Source: Rhodobacter sp. (GTDB lineage Bacteria > Pseudomonadota > Alphaproteobacteria > Rhodobacterales > Rhodobacteraceae). From it: a DNA stretch of 44,859 nucleotides. The notes beneath the pieces are model-generated. The model did not search any database, was not told where the DNA came from, and worked only from the letters and a program-made list of their open reading frames with translations. Below, in pieces: positions 37,127 to 44,859 of the stretch (position 1 is its first letter; every line of letters begins with the position of its first letter). The stretch is from assembly GCA_013821825.1 (NCBI GenBank), contig PNJK01000023.1, forward strand, positions 1 through 44,859, given 5' to 3'. Both the position numbers and the translations under genes were made by a program.

Positions 37127-38026
37127 TCACGCGCCCTTTGCACCCCTGCGCGCGGTCCGCTTCCAGCGGCGGTGAATCCAGAACCACTGGTCCAGATGCT
37201 GGCGTACCAGCGCTTCCAGGCTGTCGTTCAGCGCCTGTGTCATCGCCTCGGCGGTGCCATGGGCGATTGGCTTCTCCACGATGATGTCGAATGACAGGCC
37301 ATCAGGCTTGCGCACCGCATAGGTCGGGATCAGCAGAGCGTCGTATTTCAGCGCAAGTTCGGCGGCGGACAGGGCGGTCAGCGCACCCTGTCCGAAGAAG
37401 GTCAGCTCTTCGCCGTGGACCATGTGCTGATCGACCAGCATCCCCAGCATACCGCCCGAGCGCAGATGGCGCACCATGTCGGCCAGCCCCGCCCGGCCAC
37501 GCGGAAACAACGGTTTGCCGATTACCGAAATGGCCTGCACGTAGTGTTCGTTGAAATGCCGGTTCGCCATCGGCATGTAAAGCGCGCCGACGCGGTAGCC
37601 CCGGGCGATCAGCGCTGCGCGGCTGGCGTCATAGTTGCCGAAATGGCCGGTGACCAGAATGACCGGGCGGCCGGCCTGGTGCGCCTCTTCCAGCGCGGTC
37701 ACGCCGCCGCCGTTCAGCGGATGGAGCACCGCGTGGGCCACGAACTCCGGCCCCGAGTAGATCTCGATCACGGTGCGGCCGACGTTGTCCGGGACGGCAC
37801 GGACGATGCGGGTGATCTCGCTTTCGGGCAGGTCGGGCAGAACCAGCGCGAGGTTGTCGCGAATCCGCTGGCGATACCCCGCCAACGGGGCGATGATCTG
37901 CGTCATCACCCACCCGCAGAGCGGCACCCGCCAGCGATAGGGAAGCCGCAGCAACAGCCAGATCAGGCCGCGAAGGGCGCGGTCCTGCAGCCAGTGGCGC
38001 AAGTTGAAGGCGGGTGTTTCGGCCAT
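37127..38026 (-). CDS. LpxL/HtrB-like lysophospholipid or lipid A acyltransferase
   Basis: About 299 residues from ATG 38026 (MAETPAFNLRHWLQDRALRG). A frame-compatible ATG at 38083 would add 19 residues rich in Pro and overlap the previous gene by 41 bases. The motif GHFGNYD contains the His-x4-Asp catalytic pair, and PRGRAGLADMVRHLRSGG and LVDQHM are typical of the family. It would transfer an acyl chain to lipid A or a related lipid at the inner membrane. It lies directly after an EamA transporter gene, so the two may be co-transcribed. Confidence 0.85.
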   Translation of the reverse strand: MAETPAFNLRHWLQDRALRGLIWLLLRLPYRWRVPLCGWVMTQIIAPLAGYRQRIRDNLALVLPDLPESEITRIVRAVPDNVGRTVIEIYSGPEFVAHAVLHPLNGGGVTALEEAHQAGRPVILVTGHFGNYDASRAALIARGYRVGALYMPMANRHFNEHYVQAISVIGKPLFPRGRAGLADMVRHLRSGGMLGMLVDQHMVHGEELTFFGQGALTALSAAELALKYDALLIPTYAVRKPDGLSFDIIVEKPIAHGTAEAMTQALNDSLEALVRQHLDQWFWIHRRWKRTARRGAKGA

Positions 38027-38042
38027 GGGTCGGGTGGCGTGC

Positions 38043-38930
38043 TCAGGCGGTGCGGGCTGCTTTGGTTTCGCGGTGCCAGACATAAAGACCCGCGACCACG
38101 ATCACAAGCGCGCCGATCACGGTCCAGCGGTCCGGCCATTGGTCGTACAGCACTGCACCCCAGAACGTTGCAAAGACAATGCCCAGATAGGCGAAGGGGG
38201 CGACGATCACGGCCTCGGTCATCGAGAAGCTGCGGATGATGCACAGCTGCGCCCCGGTGCCAAGACAGCCCACAAGGGCAAACAGCAAGAGGTCCGACCC
38301 CGAGATCGGCACCCAGACGAAGGGCAGGGCGACAGCCGAGACCAGCGTACCGAAGATCGACGCATGCAGAATCGAGGTCCAGACCGGTTCCCTTGCGCCA
38401 AGGTGGCGGGTCAGCAGCGCGTTTCCGGTGTAGCAGACCGCCGCACCCAGGGGCAGAAGCGCCCAGGGTGAAAAGACGCCAAGGCCGGGCCGCAGGATGA
38501 CAAGCGCGCCGATCAGCGCCGCCAGTACCCCGGCGATGCGGCGCGGGCCAAGGCGTTCGCCCAGAAAAAGCGCGGCGCCCAGAGTGATGAGCACGGGGTT
38601 GATGTCGGTCAGGGCCGTCGCCTCGGCCAGACCCACATGTGGCAGAGACAGAAAGAACAACCCTGTCGCGCCAAGCTGGAAGGCCGATCTCGCCATGTGA
38701 AGCCAGGGATGGCGCGTGCGCAGCAGGGCAGGCGCCCGGATGTTCAGAAATAGCACCACGATCAGAAGTTGACCGGCAAAGCGTGCCCAGACGACTTGCG
38801 GGGCGGGGTAGCGTTCGATCAGCCCCTTTGCCGTCGCATCCATCCCGGTGAAAAGAAGGATCGCAAGGATCATCAGCAGGACACCCCGCGTCACGGTCGA
38901 AGTGGCTGCAAGGGAAAAGGGGGGTGACAT
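38043..38930 (-). CDS. EamA-family drug/metabolite transporter
   Basis: About 295 residues from ATG 38930, with ten hydrophobic helices in two EamA repeats. Conserved segments: MILAILLFTGMDATAKGLIE, LPHVGLAEATALTDINPVLITLGAALFLGERL, and PFAYLGIVFATFWGAVLYDQWPDRWTVIGALVIV in the second repeat. The substrate is unknown. A TTG start at 38966 would add residues without family character. Confidence 0.88.
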   Translation of the reverse strand: MSPPFSLAATSTVTRGVLLMILAILLFTGMDATAKGLIERYPAPQVVWARFAGQLLIVVLFLNIRAPALLRTRHPWLHMARSAFQLGATGLFFLSLPHVGLAEATALTDINPVLITLGAALFLGERLGPRRIAGVLAALIGALVILRPGLGVFSPWALLPLGAAVCYTGNALLTRHLGAREPVWTSILHASIFGTLVSAVALPFVWVPISGSDLLLFALVGCLGTGAQLCIIRSFSMTEAVIVAPFAYLGIVFATFWGAVLYDQWPDRWTVIGALVIVVAGLYVWHRETKAARTA

Positions 38931-39045
38931 CGCGGCGAAGCTAGTCCGCGCCGAGTGCCGCCGCAAGGGGGCGGACCCGGCAGGTACGGGGCGGAAATCC
39001 TTGCGGTATCCGTGCAGGGAGGCCCTTGATCCCGGCCGAGGTCTG

Positions 39046-40128
39046 TCAGGCTTCTTCCGACTGGATCAGGGAGATTTCGCCGCTGGTCTCCAGCGTGCGG
39101 ATGGCGCTGATTATGGCGGCCATCGCCTCTTCGGCGTCCTTGTCCTTGATCTTGCCGCGGGTTGCCATCTCCTCGCGCAGGCCCTGGGCGAGACGCTGCG
39201 AGATATTGGCCAAGAGGAACTCGGCCGCCTCTTCCAGCCCGGGTTTGCCGACTGCGGCGGCAAGGGCGGTGATCAGTTGCCGCTGTTCCACGAGACGGGT
39301 GATCTTCGGGGCGTCGCGTGGCGACAGACGGGCGGGGATATGGACGAAAGTAAAGATCGCGCGGCGCACCTCGGCGGCAAAGCCGGCATCTTCCGCCTCC
39401 AGCCCTAGCAGGACGTCTTCGCGGGTCAGCGATGGCGAGACGTTCAGGATCGCGCCCACCCGTTCGACCGGCCCGGTGTCAAAGGCGCGGGGCGGCTGGT
39501 TGTCCAGTTCCGCCAGCAGGGCGGCTCCGATACGGCGCACGGTTTCGGGATCGACCTTGCCGGTCATCGACACGGCATAGGCCACGCGGCGGGCGCGTTC
39601 GCCGGGCAGGCGACCCAAGATCTCGGCCGCCTTGGTGACCGGAAGCTTCGACAGCATCACCGCCCCGACCTCCACCGCTTCATCCAACAGGATCGGCAGC
39701 AGGCGGTCGACCGGCAGCGCGGTGATCCGTTCCCAGGGGTCGACCCTGGACGAGGCAGACGCCATGCGGCGCAGGCGCGTGGCGGCCGATTGCGAGATGT
39801 GGCCATCCATCATCGTCAGCGCGCCTTCGATGCCGCCGGGAAAGGACAGCCCGACCGATTCCAGTTCTGACAGGAATTCCGACACCACCTCGTCCAGAGT
39901 GGTGCGGTCGATCAGGCGCATCTGGCCCATCTGTTCGGCCAGGGCCGACTGCATGTGTTCGGGCAAGGTCGAGAGCGGAAGCGACGTGTCTTCTGTCAGC
40001 AGGTAGCGCACGATGACCGCCGCTTTCTGGCTGGGCGTCAATACGCGGCGGGGAAGGGTGCCAGAGGCCACGGCAACAGCGCGACGTTCCGGGATGATCC
40101 GGGCAAGGGGGATCATTTCCTGCGGCAT
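39046..40128 (-). CDS. fliG: Flagellar motor switch protein FliG
   Basis: 360 residues. Forms the rotor ring of the C-ring and couples stator force to rotation. LTPSQKAAVIVRYLL (30-44) is the N-terminal MS-ring-binding start. The middle has VTKAAEILGRLPGERARRVAYAV. The C-terminal torque domain has DAPKITRLVEQRQLITALAAAVGKP and ISQRLAQGLREEM. No other flagellar gene is nearby, which is unusual since fliG is normally within a flagellar cluster. The protein is diverged from enterobacterial FliG, and the EHPQ motif is not clearly present, so a paralog or an orphan copy is possible. Confidence 0.85.
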   Translation of the reverse strand: MPQEMIPLARIIPERRAVAVASGTLPRRVLTPSQKAAVIVRYLLTEDTSLPLSTLPEHMQSALAEQMGQMRLIDRTTLDEVVSEFLSELESVGLSFPGGIEGALTMMDGHISQSAATRLRRMASASSRVDPWERITALPVDRLLPILLDEAVEVGAVMLSKLPVTKAAEILGRLPGERARRVAYAVSMTGKVDPETVRRIGAALLAELDNQPPRAFDTGPVERVGAILNVSPSLTREDVLLGLEAEDAGFAAEVRRAIFTFVHIPARLSPRDAPKITRLVEQRQLITALAAAVGKPGLEEAAEFLLANISQRLAQGLREEMATRGKIKDKDAEEAMAAIISAIRTLETSGEISLIQSEEA

Positions 40129-40205
40129 GGTTAGCTTGCTCCTGACGATTCCTGTCCGGGAGAAGCCTCGCAGCCGCAGGTTAACGCGGGCTTATCCGCC
40201 GCAGC

Positions 40206-40472
40206 CTAGCTGGAAGGATTCACGACGCAAGCGCACATCGCCTCATCCGGGCGGCCCGCGTAGGCAAGTTCGCGCAGGGCACCGAAACGCAGGTCGTCGT
40301 TCAGGCCGGAGTCCCCGGCCTTGATGCAGTCCTTGATCTTTTCATCCCGGACTTCGCCTTGGGCGCATTCGGTGGTGGTTTCGGTCGGTTGGGGCGGTTC
40401 GGTGTCATCGCCGCCCCCCGCCAGGGCAATATGCGGCCAAGCGGCAAGGCTGGCAGCAAGGATCATGCGCAT
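40206..40472 (-). pseudogene. Exported protein truncated before its TPR domain
   Basis: About 88 residues from ATG 40472. Signal peptide (MILAASLAAWPHIALA), then GGGDDTEPPQPTETTTECA, then LNDDLRFGALRELAYAGRPDEAM. I recall the same N-terminal arrangement in longer Rhodobacteraceae TPR proteins, where the ELAYAGRYDEA-type segment begins the repeats. Here the frame ends after CACVVNPSS, so the repeat domain is missing. It could still be an expressed short protein. Confidence in decay is moderate. Confidence 0.5.
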
Positions 40473-40568
40473 CGAGCTAGCTTTCAGCAACTGGCCGAAA
40501 GGCAGGACGATGCGCCGGTTCAAGCCGGGAAATCGGCGGCAAGGCGTCGCCTGCCGACCACGGATGCG

Positions 40569-41873
40569 TCAACTGCCGAAGACGCGGGCAAAGATCGTGT
40601 CGACATGCTTGGTGTGGTAGCCAAGGTCGAATTTTTCCTCGATCTCGGCGGGGGAGAGGGCTGCCGTAACCTCGGGGTCGGCCAGAAGCTCGGTCTTGAA
40701 ATCCGCGCCCTTTTCCCAGACCTTCATCGCGTTGCGCTGGACCAGACGGTAGCTGTCTTCGCGGCTTACGCCCGCTTGGGTCAGGGCCAGCAGCACGCGC
40801 TGCGACATGACCAGACCTTTGAACTTGTTCATGTTCTTCAGCATGTTTTCCGGGTAGATCACCAGCTTTTCCACCACTCCGGCCAGCCGGTGCAGCGCGA
40901 AGTCCAGCGTGATCGTGGCATCCGGGCCGATCATCCGTTCCACACTGGAATGGCTGATGTCCCGTTCATGCCAGAGGGCCACGTTTTCCAATGCCGGGAC
41001 GACGGCCATCCGCACCAACCGCGCGAGGCCGGTCAGGTTTTCGGTCAGAACCGGATTGCGCTTGTGTGGCATCGCGCTGGAGCCCTTCTGGCCGGGAGAG
41101 AAGAACTCCTCGGCCTCCAGCACTTCGGTCCGTTGCATGTGACGGATTTCGATGGCGACGTTTTCGATCGACGAGGCGATAACGCCCAGTGTCGCGAAGA
41201 ACATTGCGTGACGGTCGCGCGGGATCACCTGGGTGCTGATCGGCTCGGGCGTCAGGCCCAGCATCTTGCACACATGTTCTTCCACCGCCGGGTCGATATT
41301 GGCGAAGGTTCCGACCGCGCCGGAAATCGCGCCGGTGGCCACCTCTTTGCGCGCGTTTTCAAGCCGGTCGCGGTTGCGCTTCATCTCGGCGTAGAAGCGG
41401 GCGAAGGTCAGGCCCATCGTCGTGGGTTCCGCGTGGATGCCGTGGCTGCGTCCTATGCGGATCGTGTCCTTGTGCTCGAATGCGCGGGCCTTCAGGGCTG
41501 CCAGCACCCGGTCAAGCGCCACCAACAGCAGGTCTGCGGCCCGCACCAGCTGGATGTTCAGCGTGGTGTCCAGAACGTCGGATGAGGTCATCCCCTGATG
41601 CACGAAGCGTGCGTCGTCGGCGCCGATATGTTCGGCCAGATGGGTCAGGAAGGCGATCACGTCATGCTTCGTTACCGCCTCGATCTCGTCGATCCGGGCC
41701 ACGTTGAATTCCACGTCCCTGGCGCGCCACACGGCCTCGGCATTGGCTTTCGGGATCACTCCGAGGGAGGCTTGCGCGTCACAGGCATGGGCCTCGATCT
41801 CGAACCAGATCTTGAAGCGGGTTTCCGGGGACCAGATCGCCACCATGTCGGGACGGGAATAGCGCGGGATCAT
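40569..41873 (-). CDS. purB: Adenylosuccinate lyase
   Basis: 434 residues. Cleaves SAICAR and adenylosuccinate in purine synthesis. The fumarase/aspartase superfamily signature is present as SSAMPHKRNP. MTSSDVLDTTLN and GRSHGIHAEPTTMG supply the other conserved substrate-binding regions. The start ATG 41873 gives MIPRYSRPDM, the standard N-terminus. Confidence 0.97.
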   Translation of the reverse strand: MIPRYSRPDMVAIWSPETRFKIWFEIEAHACDAQASLGVIPKANAEAVWRARDVEFNVARIDEIEAVTKHDVIAFLTHLAEHIGADDARFVHQGMTSSDVLDTTLNIQLVRAADLLLVALDRVLAALKARAFEHKDTIRIGRSHGIHAEPTTMGLTFARFYAEMKRNRDRLENARKEVATGAISGAVGTFANIDPAVEEHVCKMLGLTPEPISTQVIPRDRHAMFFATLGVIASSIENVAIEIRHMQRTEVLEAEEFFSPGQKGSSAMPHKRNPVLTENLTGLARLVRMAVVPALENVALWHERDISHSSVERMIGPDATITLDFALHRLAGVVEKLVIYPENMLKNMNKFKGLVMSQRVLLALTQAGVSREDSYRLVQRNAMKVWEKGADFKTELLADPEVTAALSPAEIEEKFDLGYHTKHVDTIFARVFGS

Positions 41874-41880
41874 CGGGGAC

Positions 41881-42206
41881 CTATCGGGGCAGCGGGGGTT
41901 GTCGCCCCCTTACGCCGCGAAGGACGAGGGTGCAAGCGGCTAGGGGAAGGCAGCGACAAGCGCGGGCGGAATGGTCAGCGGGACGATCCGGCCGGCAAGC
42001 CGCCGCGATCAGGGCCGCCGCACCAAATGCCATCACGGCGGTTGTCGCGTGCCAGACCACCGACCACACCGCCTTTGCCGGTTCCGGCCAATGTGCGCCA
42101 ACCATGGCCGGTGAATCTGGCGTCCGCCGGGGAGGATGTGGACAAGGTCCGGAAGGATCGCGGCAAGGCCAGCGGCCAGAAGCCAAGGGTTCACGAAAGC
42201 CTCCAT
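41881..42206 (-). pseudogene. Decayed small membrane-protein gene with several frameshifts
   Basis: Starts at ATG 42206 with MEAFVNPWLLAAGLAAILPD and continues to HRPWL. The membrane-like coding then jumps to another frame (WSVVWHATTAVMAFGAAAL), to a third (GRIVPLTIPPALVAAFP), and back (LAACTLVLRGVRG). I recall intact relatives as small four-helix membrane proteins in Rhodobacteraceae. At least two frameshifts are needed, so it is non-functional unless the assembly is wrong. It is downstream of a candidate TetR operator and upstream of purB. Confidence 0.6.
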
Positions 42207-42220
42207 ACGGTTGCGTATGG
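42203..42220. promoter_or_regulatory. Candidate TetR-type operator
   Basis: CCATACG (42203-42209) and CGTATGG (42214-42220) form a perfect 7-bp inverted repeat with a 4-base spacer. It covers the start codon of the decayed membrane-protein gene and lies 50 bases upstream of the TetR-family gene, so it may regulate either or both. Confidence 0.6.
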
Positions 42221-42269
42221 TTTGGCCGGGGCGCCGGACCTTGCCCATACGCCGGCGCATGTTCGTCGC

Positions 42270-42851
42270 ATGGGCGGGAGGGACGGCAAATCACGCCTGG
42301 GGCGGAACGACTGGGTTCTGGCGGGCCTGCGCGTGCTGGTGCAAGGCGGGCTTGCAGCCGTGAAAGCAGAAGCCCCGGCGCGCGACATCGGGGCGACCAA
42401 GGGATCATTCTATTGGCATTTCAAGGGTCTCTCTGAACTTCGTCATATGATGCTTGACCTGTGGGAAGAGGTTGCGACGAGGGCCATTACCCAGACCGTG
42501 CAGACCTGGGGTCTTGATGGGCGGGGGCGGTTGATCCTTCTGGCCGACATGGTCCCGATCTTGCTGGGGGGCGCGTTCGGCGGGGTCGCTTTGGAGCCAG
42601 CCTTGCGCGACTGGGGGCGGACGGAGCCGCGCGCCCGGGCCGTTCCGGAACGGGTGGACCGGCAGCGGCTCGACGATTTGGCAGGCTTCCTGCGCGCCGC
42701 CGGAGTGCTGGAGACCGAGGTCGCTGCCAACGCGCAACCGATCTGTGCCGGGGTCATCGGGTTGGAAAGTCTGCACCTGACAACCGGTGCCGAGATGCGC
42801 CCGGCGATGCGTGCGCTGGTCGAGAACCTGCTTGAAAACACGACCGGCTGA
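42270..42851 (+). CDS. TetR-family transcriptional regulator
   Basis: About 193 residues from ATG 42270. The N-terminal helix-turn-helix reads NDWVLAGLRVLVQGGLAAVKAEAPARDIGATKGSFYWHFKG, with the characteristic KGSFYWHF recognition-helix segment. The C-terminal ligand-binding domain is less conserved, so the ligand is unknown. The open frame extends far upstream antisense to purB and the decayed gene, and is not coding there. It is divergent from the decayed membrane-protein gene, with an inverted repeat between them. Confidence 0.85.
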   Translation: MGGRDGKSRLGRNDWVLAGLRVLVQGGLAAVKAEAPARDIGATKGSFYWHFKGLSELRHMMLDLWEEVATRAITQTVQTWGLDGRGRLILLADMVPILLGGAFGGVALEPALRDWGRTEPRARAVPERVDRQRLDDLAGFLRAAGVLETEVAANAQPICAGVIGLESLHLTTGAEMRPAMRALVENLLENTTG

Positions 42852-42921
42852 TCCGGCCTTGTGTCCTGCCCCGGTCGGGCGCATGGATGGGTTGAGGCGG
42901 TGTGGCGATCAAGGAGCAGGC

Positions 42922-43794
42922 ATGACTTTTGTACGTGCGGTCATCAGTCTGGGCATGGGGCTCGGGGTGCTGGCGCTGGTGCTTGGCTACCTGGGCTGGC
43001 TGCACCCGGCGGGCGATTCCCTTGCGGTTGGCCGGGGTCCTGCCGCAATCGGGCTGGCGGTGCTTGCCGGTCTTGGGCTGCTGGTCGGACTCAAGTGGTT
43101 GTCGCTTGGCGCGCTTGGCGTAGCTCTTGTCGTCGGCGGTCCGGTCGGATTGGTCTATGTCTGGCAAGGGCCGCCCGGCACCTTGACGCTGTACCAGAAG
43201 AACATGAAATTCCGGAACGACGACCTGGCAGGGCTTGGGGCGGACATCCGCGCGGCATCTGCCATGGCGCTGACCCTGCAAGAGGTGTCCGAACCGAACC
43301 GGGTGCTGCTGGACGCATTGTCGGACGTCTTGCCGTACCAACTGGTCTGCCCCTGGGACGGCGGTGGTGGCACTGCGGTCGCCACATCCTTGACCCCGGT
43401 TCCGGGGGGCGAGGTCTGCGCCCCCGGTCTGGCGGCGATGCAGGTGGAAAAGGACGGCGAAACGCTGTGGATCGTGTCGGTGCATCTGCTTTGGCCCTGG
43501 CCCTACGGTCAGGCCGAGCAGGTGGCGTCGCTTGTGCCATTGCTTAAAGGGCTGGAAGGCCCCATCGTCATGGCTGGTGATTTCAACATGGTGCGCTGGG
43601 CATGGTCGGTGCGCAGGCTTGCGGCGGCGGCCCGGGCCAAACCCGTGGGCGCGACGAGCGGGACCTATCTGGGCTTCTCGCCCTGGCTGAACCTGCCGAT
43701 CGACCACGCCTTTGCCCCGGGCGGCGGGCGGGTCGAGATCCGTGACGTCTTCGGGTCGGACCATCGCGGACTGGTCGCGCAGCTGGAGCTTTAG
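42922..43794 (+). CDS. Endonuclease/exonuclease/phosphatase-family membrane protein
   Basis: 290 residues. Three hydrophobic N-terminal segments (to about residue 80), then the EEP catalytic domain facing the periplasm or outside: LYQKNMKFRN, LQEVSEP with the metal Glu, VSVHLLWPWP, MAGDFNMVRW (catalytic Asp-x-Asn) and GSDHRGL (catalytic Asp-His). It could hydrolyse phosphodiesters in nucleic acids or lipids. AAGGAG precedes ATG 42922. The TetR gene ends 70 bases upstream on the same strand. Confidence 0.85.
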   Translation: MTFVRAVISLGMGLGVLALVLGYLGWLHPAGDSLAVGRGPAAIGLAVLAGLGLLVGLKWLSLGALGVALVVGGPVGLVYVWQGPPGTLTLYQKNMKFRNDDLAGLGADIRAASAMALTLQEVSEPNRVLLDALSDVLPYQLVCPWDGGGGTAVATSLTPVPGGEVCAPGLAAMQVEKDGETLWIVSVHLLWPWPYGQAEQVASLVPLLKGLEGPIVMAGDFNMVRWAWSVRRLAAAARAKPVGATSGTYLGFSPWLNLPIDHAFAPGGGRVEIRDVFGSDHRGLVAQLEL

Positions 43795-43826
43795 GCAGGC
43801 GATAGGTCAGGGCGCGTTCGGGCTGG

Positions 43827-44859
43827 TCACCCCATCAGGCGCGGATCAAACGGATAGCGAGTCAGGTTTTCGCATCCCGTTTCGGTGATCAGCACCTGAT
43901 CTTCGAGCTTGATCGAGAAATCACCGCCCTCGGGTGACACCAGCGCCTCGACGCACAGCACCATGCCGGGTTCCAGCGCCGCATCGAAAGCGCCGGGCAT
44001 CCAGCCGTCCGGGTAATGCACATAGGGCCATTCGTCGCAAAGCCCGACGCCGTGCATCTTGCAGCTATACTTCTGCGCCCAATATTCCGGCGCAAGCTGA
44101 TGGCCCTGCATCACCAACTCCTCGATCGTCACCCCCGGTTTCAGCCGCGCCTGATGGTCGCGGATGTGGTCGAGCGCATGATGAAATGCGCTGATCATCG
44201 TGTTCGAGGGGCGGGTGTCGCCGATCCACCAGGTGCGGCTGATGTCGATGCAGAAGCCGTAGGCGCCGATCAGGTCGGTGTCGAAGGCCACGATCTCTTC
44301 CGGCTGCACGATCCGTGGCCCGCATTCCTGAAACCAAGGATTCGTCCGGGGACCGGAGGCCAAGAGCCGGGTCTCGATCCATTCCCCGCCGCGCCGGATG
44401 TTCGCGGCGTGCAACTCGGCCCAGATCGCATCCTCTGACACCCCGCCCTTCGGCACGTTTTCGCGGGTGAAGGCTTCCATCTCGGCGATGCCCGCTTCGC
44501 AGGCATGGTGGGCGCAGCGCATCGCCAGAATCTCGTCCGGGGTCTTCACTGCCCGGACCCGTTCCGTCACCTCCTCGCCTTCCTCGACCTTGAAGCCGAT
44601 CGCCTCCAACGCTCTCAGCCCGTGGATCATGATCTTGTCCACCGCCAGCCGCCGGTTGGTGCCTGCATGTTGCCGCATCACCTCATCGACCTGGGCCGCA
44701 AAGCCCTTGGCCGCCTCGGCCCCCCGGTCGCCGGTGGAGTTGTAGAAGAACGTCGCTCCCGACCGCAGTTCCTTGACCAGCGGATTGAAGGTCACGAGGA
44801 AGGGAGAGTTCTTGTATTCCCACATGACCATATGGCCATCGGCGCAGAGAAGGCAGGCG
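43827..44859 (-). CDS. dddP: DMSP lyase DddP (M24-type metalloenzyme), N-terminus outside the window
   Basis: The frame stays open through base 44858 and gives 343 residues, the C-terminal three quarters of a protein of about 450 residues. The ATG at 44831 is internal (the preceding codons read CADGH). It follows the Ruegeria DddP closely as remembered: EYKNSPFLVTFNPLV, LAVDKIMIHGLRALEA, GGEWIETRLLASGPRTNPWF, HGVGLCDEWP. Metal ligands of the creatinase fold are present: the Asps in FDTDLIGAYGFCIDISR, the His in MHGVG, the Glus in CVEALVS and KLEDQ. DddP cleaves dimethylsulfoniopropionate to acrylate and dimethyl sulfide. A generic M24 peptidase is less likely given these matches. The DMSP-binding N-terminal part cannot be seen. 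Confidence 0.8.
   Translation of the reverse strand, partial: ACLLCADGHMVMWEYKNSPFLVTFNPLVKELRSGATFFYNSTGDRGAEAAKGFAAQVDEVMRQHAGTNRRLAVDKIMIHGLRALEAIGFKVEEGEEVTERVRAVKTPDEILAMRCAHHACEAGIAEMEAFTRENVPKGGVSEDAIWAELHAANIRRGGEWIETRLLASGPRTNPWFQECGPRIVQPEEIVAFDTDLIGAYGFCIDISRTWWIGDTRPSNTMISAFHHALDHIRDHQARLKPGVTIEELVMQGHQLAPEYWAQKYSCKMHGVGLCDEWPYVHYPDGWMPGAFDAALEPGMVLCVEALVSPEGGDFSIKLEDQVLITETGCENLTRYPFDPRLMG

Noticed and set aside
40359-41585. Plus-strand open frame (408 codons) over purB
   Set aside because: Antisense of purB; biased composition.

Overview
The window is about 45 kb of GC-rich, densely packed chromosome from an alphaproteobacterium, almost certainly a Rhodobacteraceae member. The evidence is the gene order: yajC-secD-secF-Mth938 next to ccmABCDG, a TPR protein-bamB-der run, a heterotetrameric sarcosine oxidase operon, and a C-terminal part of a DddP-type DMSP lyase. 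I see no rRNA, tRNA, CRISPR array, prophage or complete insertion sequence. Most of the window is core genome. The unusual material sits in small patches between core genes.

Layout. 1-2 kb (minus): an operon of a 1,5-anhydro-D-fructose reductase-like enzyme and an acyl-CoA:acetate/3-ketoacid CoA-transferase cut by the window edge, with a consensus-like promoter overlapped by a perfect 10-bp inverted repeat. 2.1-3.1 kb: dusA. 3.1-3.98 kb: an AT-richer, gene-poor stretch. 4-5.5 kb: a TauE/SafE exporter overlapping a PhyH-like dioxygenase gene. 5.6-7.6 kb (minus): ccmI-ruvX-DUF1289, linked by GTGA overlaps. 7.8-13.3 kb: soxB, soxD, soxA, soxG, with a small membrane-protein gene on the opposite strand between soxB and soxD. 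13.3-16.6 kb: a secreted unknown, Fe-superoxide dismutase, a LOG-family gene with an apparent frameshift, and a LysM protein. 16.6-19 kb: an ArsR-type repressor divergent from an Atm1-type ABC exporter, with a 24-bp palindrome beside the repressor start.

19.1-19.8 kb: the remains of a caspase-like gene that has lost its catalytic part, an inserted purine/pyrimidine-biased segment, and a frameshifted gene end. 19.9-23.5 kb: the TPR/BamB/Der block (outer-membrane assembly and ribosome maturation). 23.5-25.5 kb (minus): a TspO-like membrane protein and serS. 25.7-29.1 kb: yajC-secD-secF-Mth938. An aldo/keto reductase (minus) then separates this from ccmA-ccmB-ccmC-ccmD-ccmG (30.3-33.1 kb). Together with ccmI these supply much of the cytochrome c maturation system. 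33.2-36.2 kb (minus): a 51-aa membrane peptide and acnA with two terminator hairpins. 36.4-42 kb: a DUF1223 protein (plus), then on minus an LpxL-like acyltransferase, an EamA transporter, an isolated fliG, a truncated exported protein, purB and a decayed membrane-protein gene. 42.2-44.9 kb: a TetR regulator with a candidate operator, an endonuclease/exonuclease/phosphatase-family protein, and dddP, cut by the right edge.

Metabolically the window points to a heterotroph that makes c-type cytochromes, oxidises sarcosine from methylated amines or betaines, and perhaps cleaves DMSP. No undescribed multi-gene system can be claimed. The best leads are the membrane-protein gene inside the sox operon, the purine-rich repeat seen inside soxA and again in the caspase-like remnant, the ArsR/Atm1 pair, the operator-controlled afr operon, and the cluster of decaying genes.
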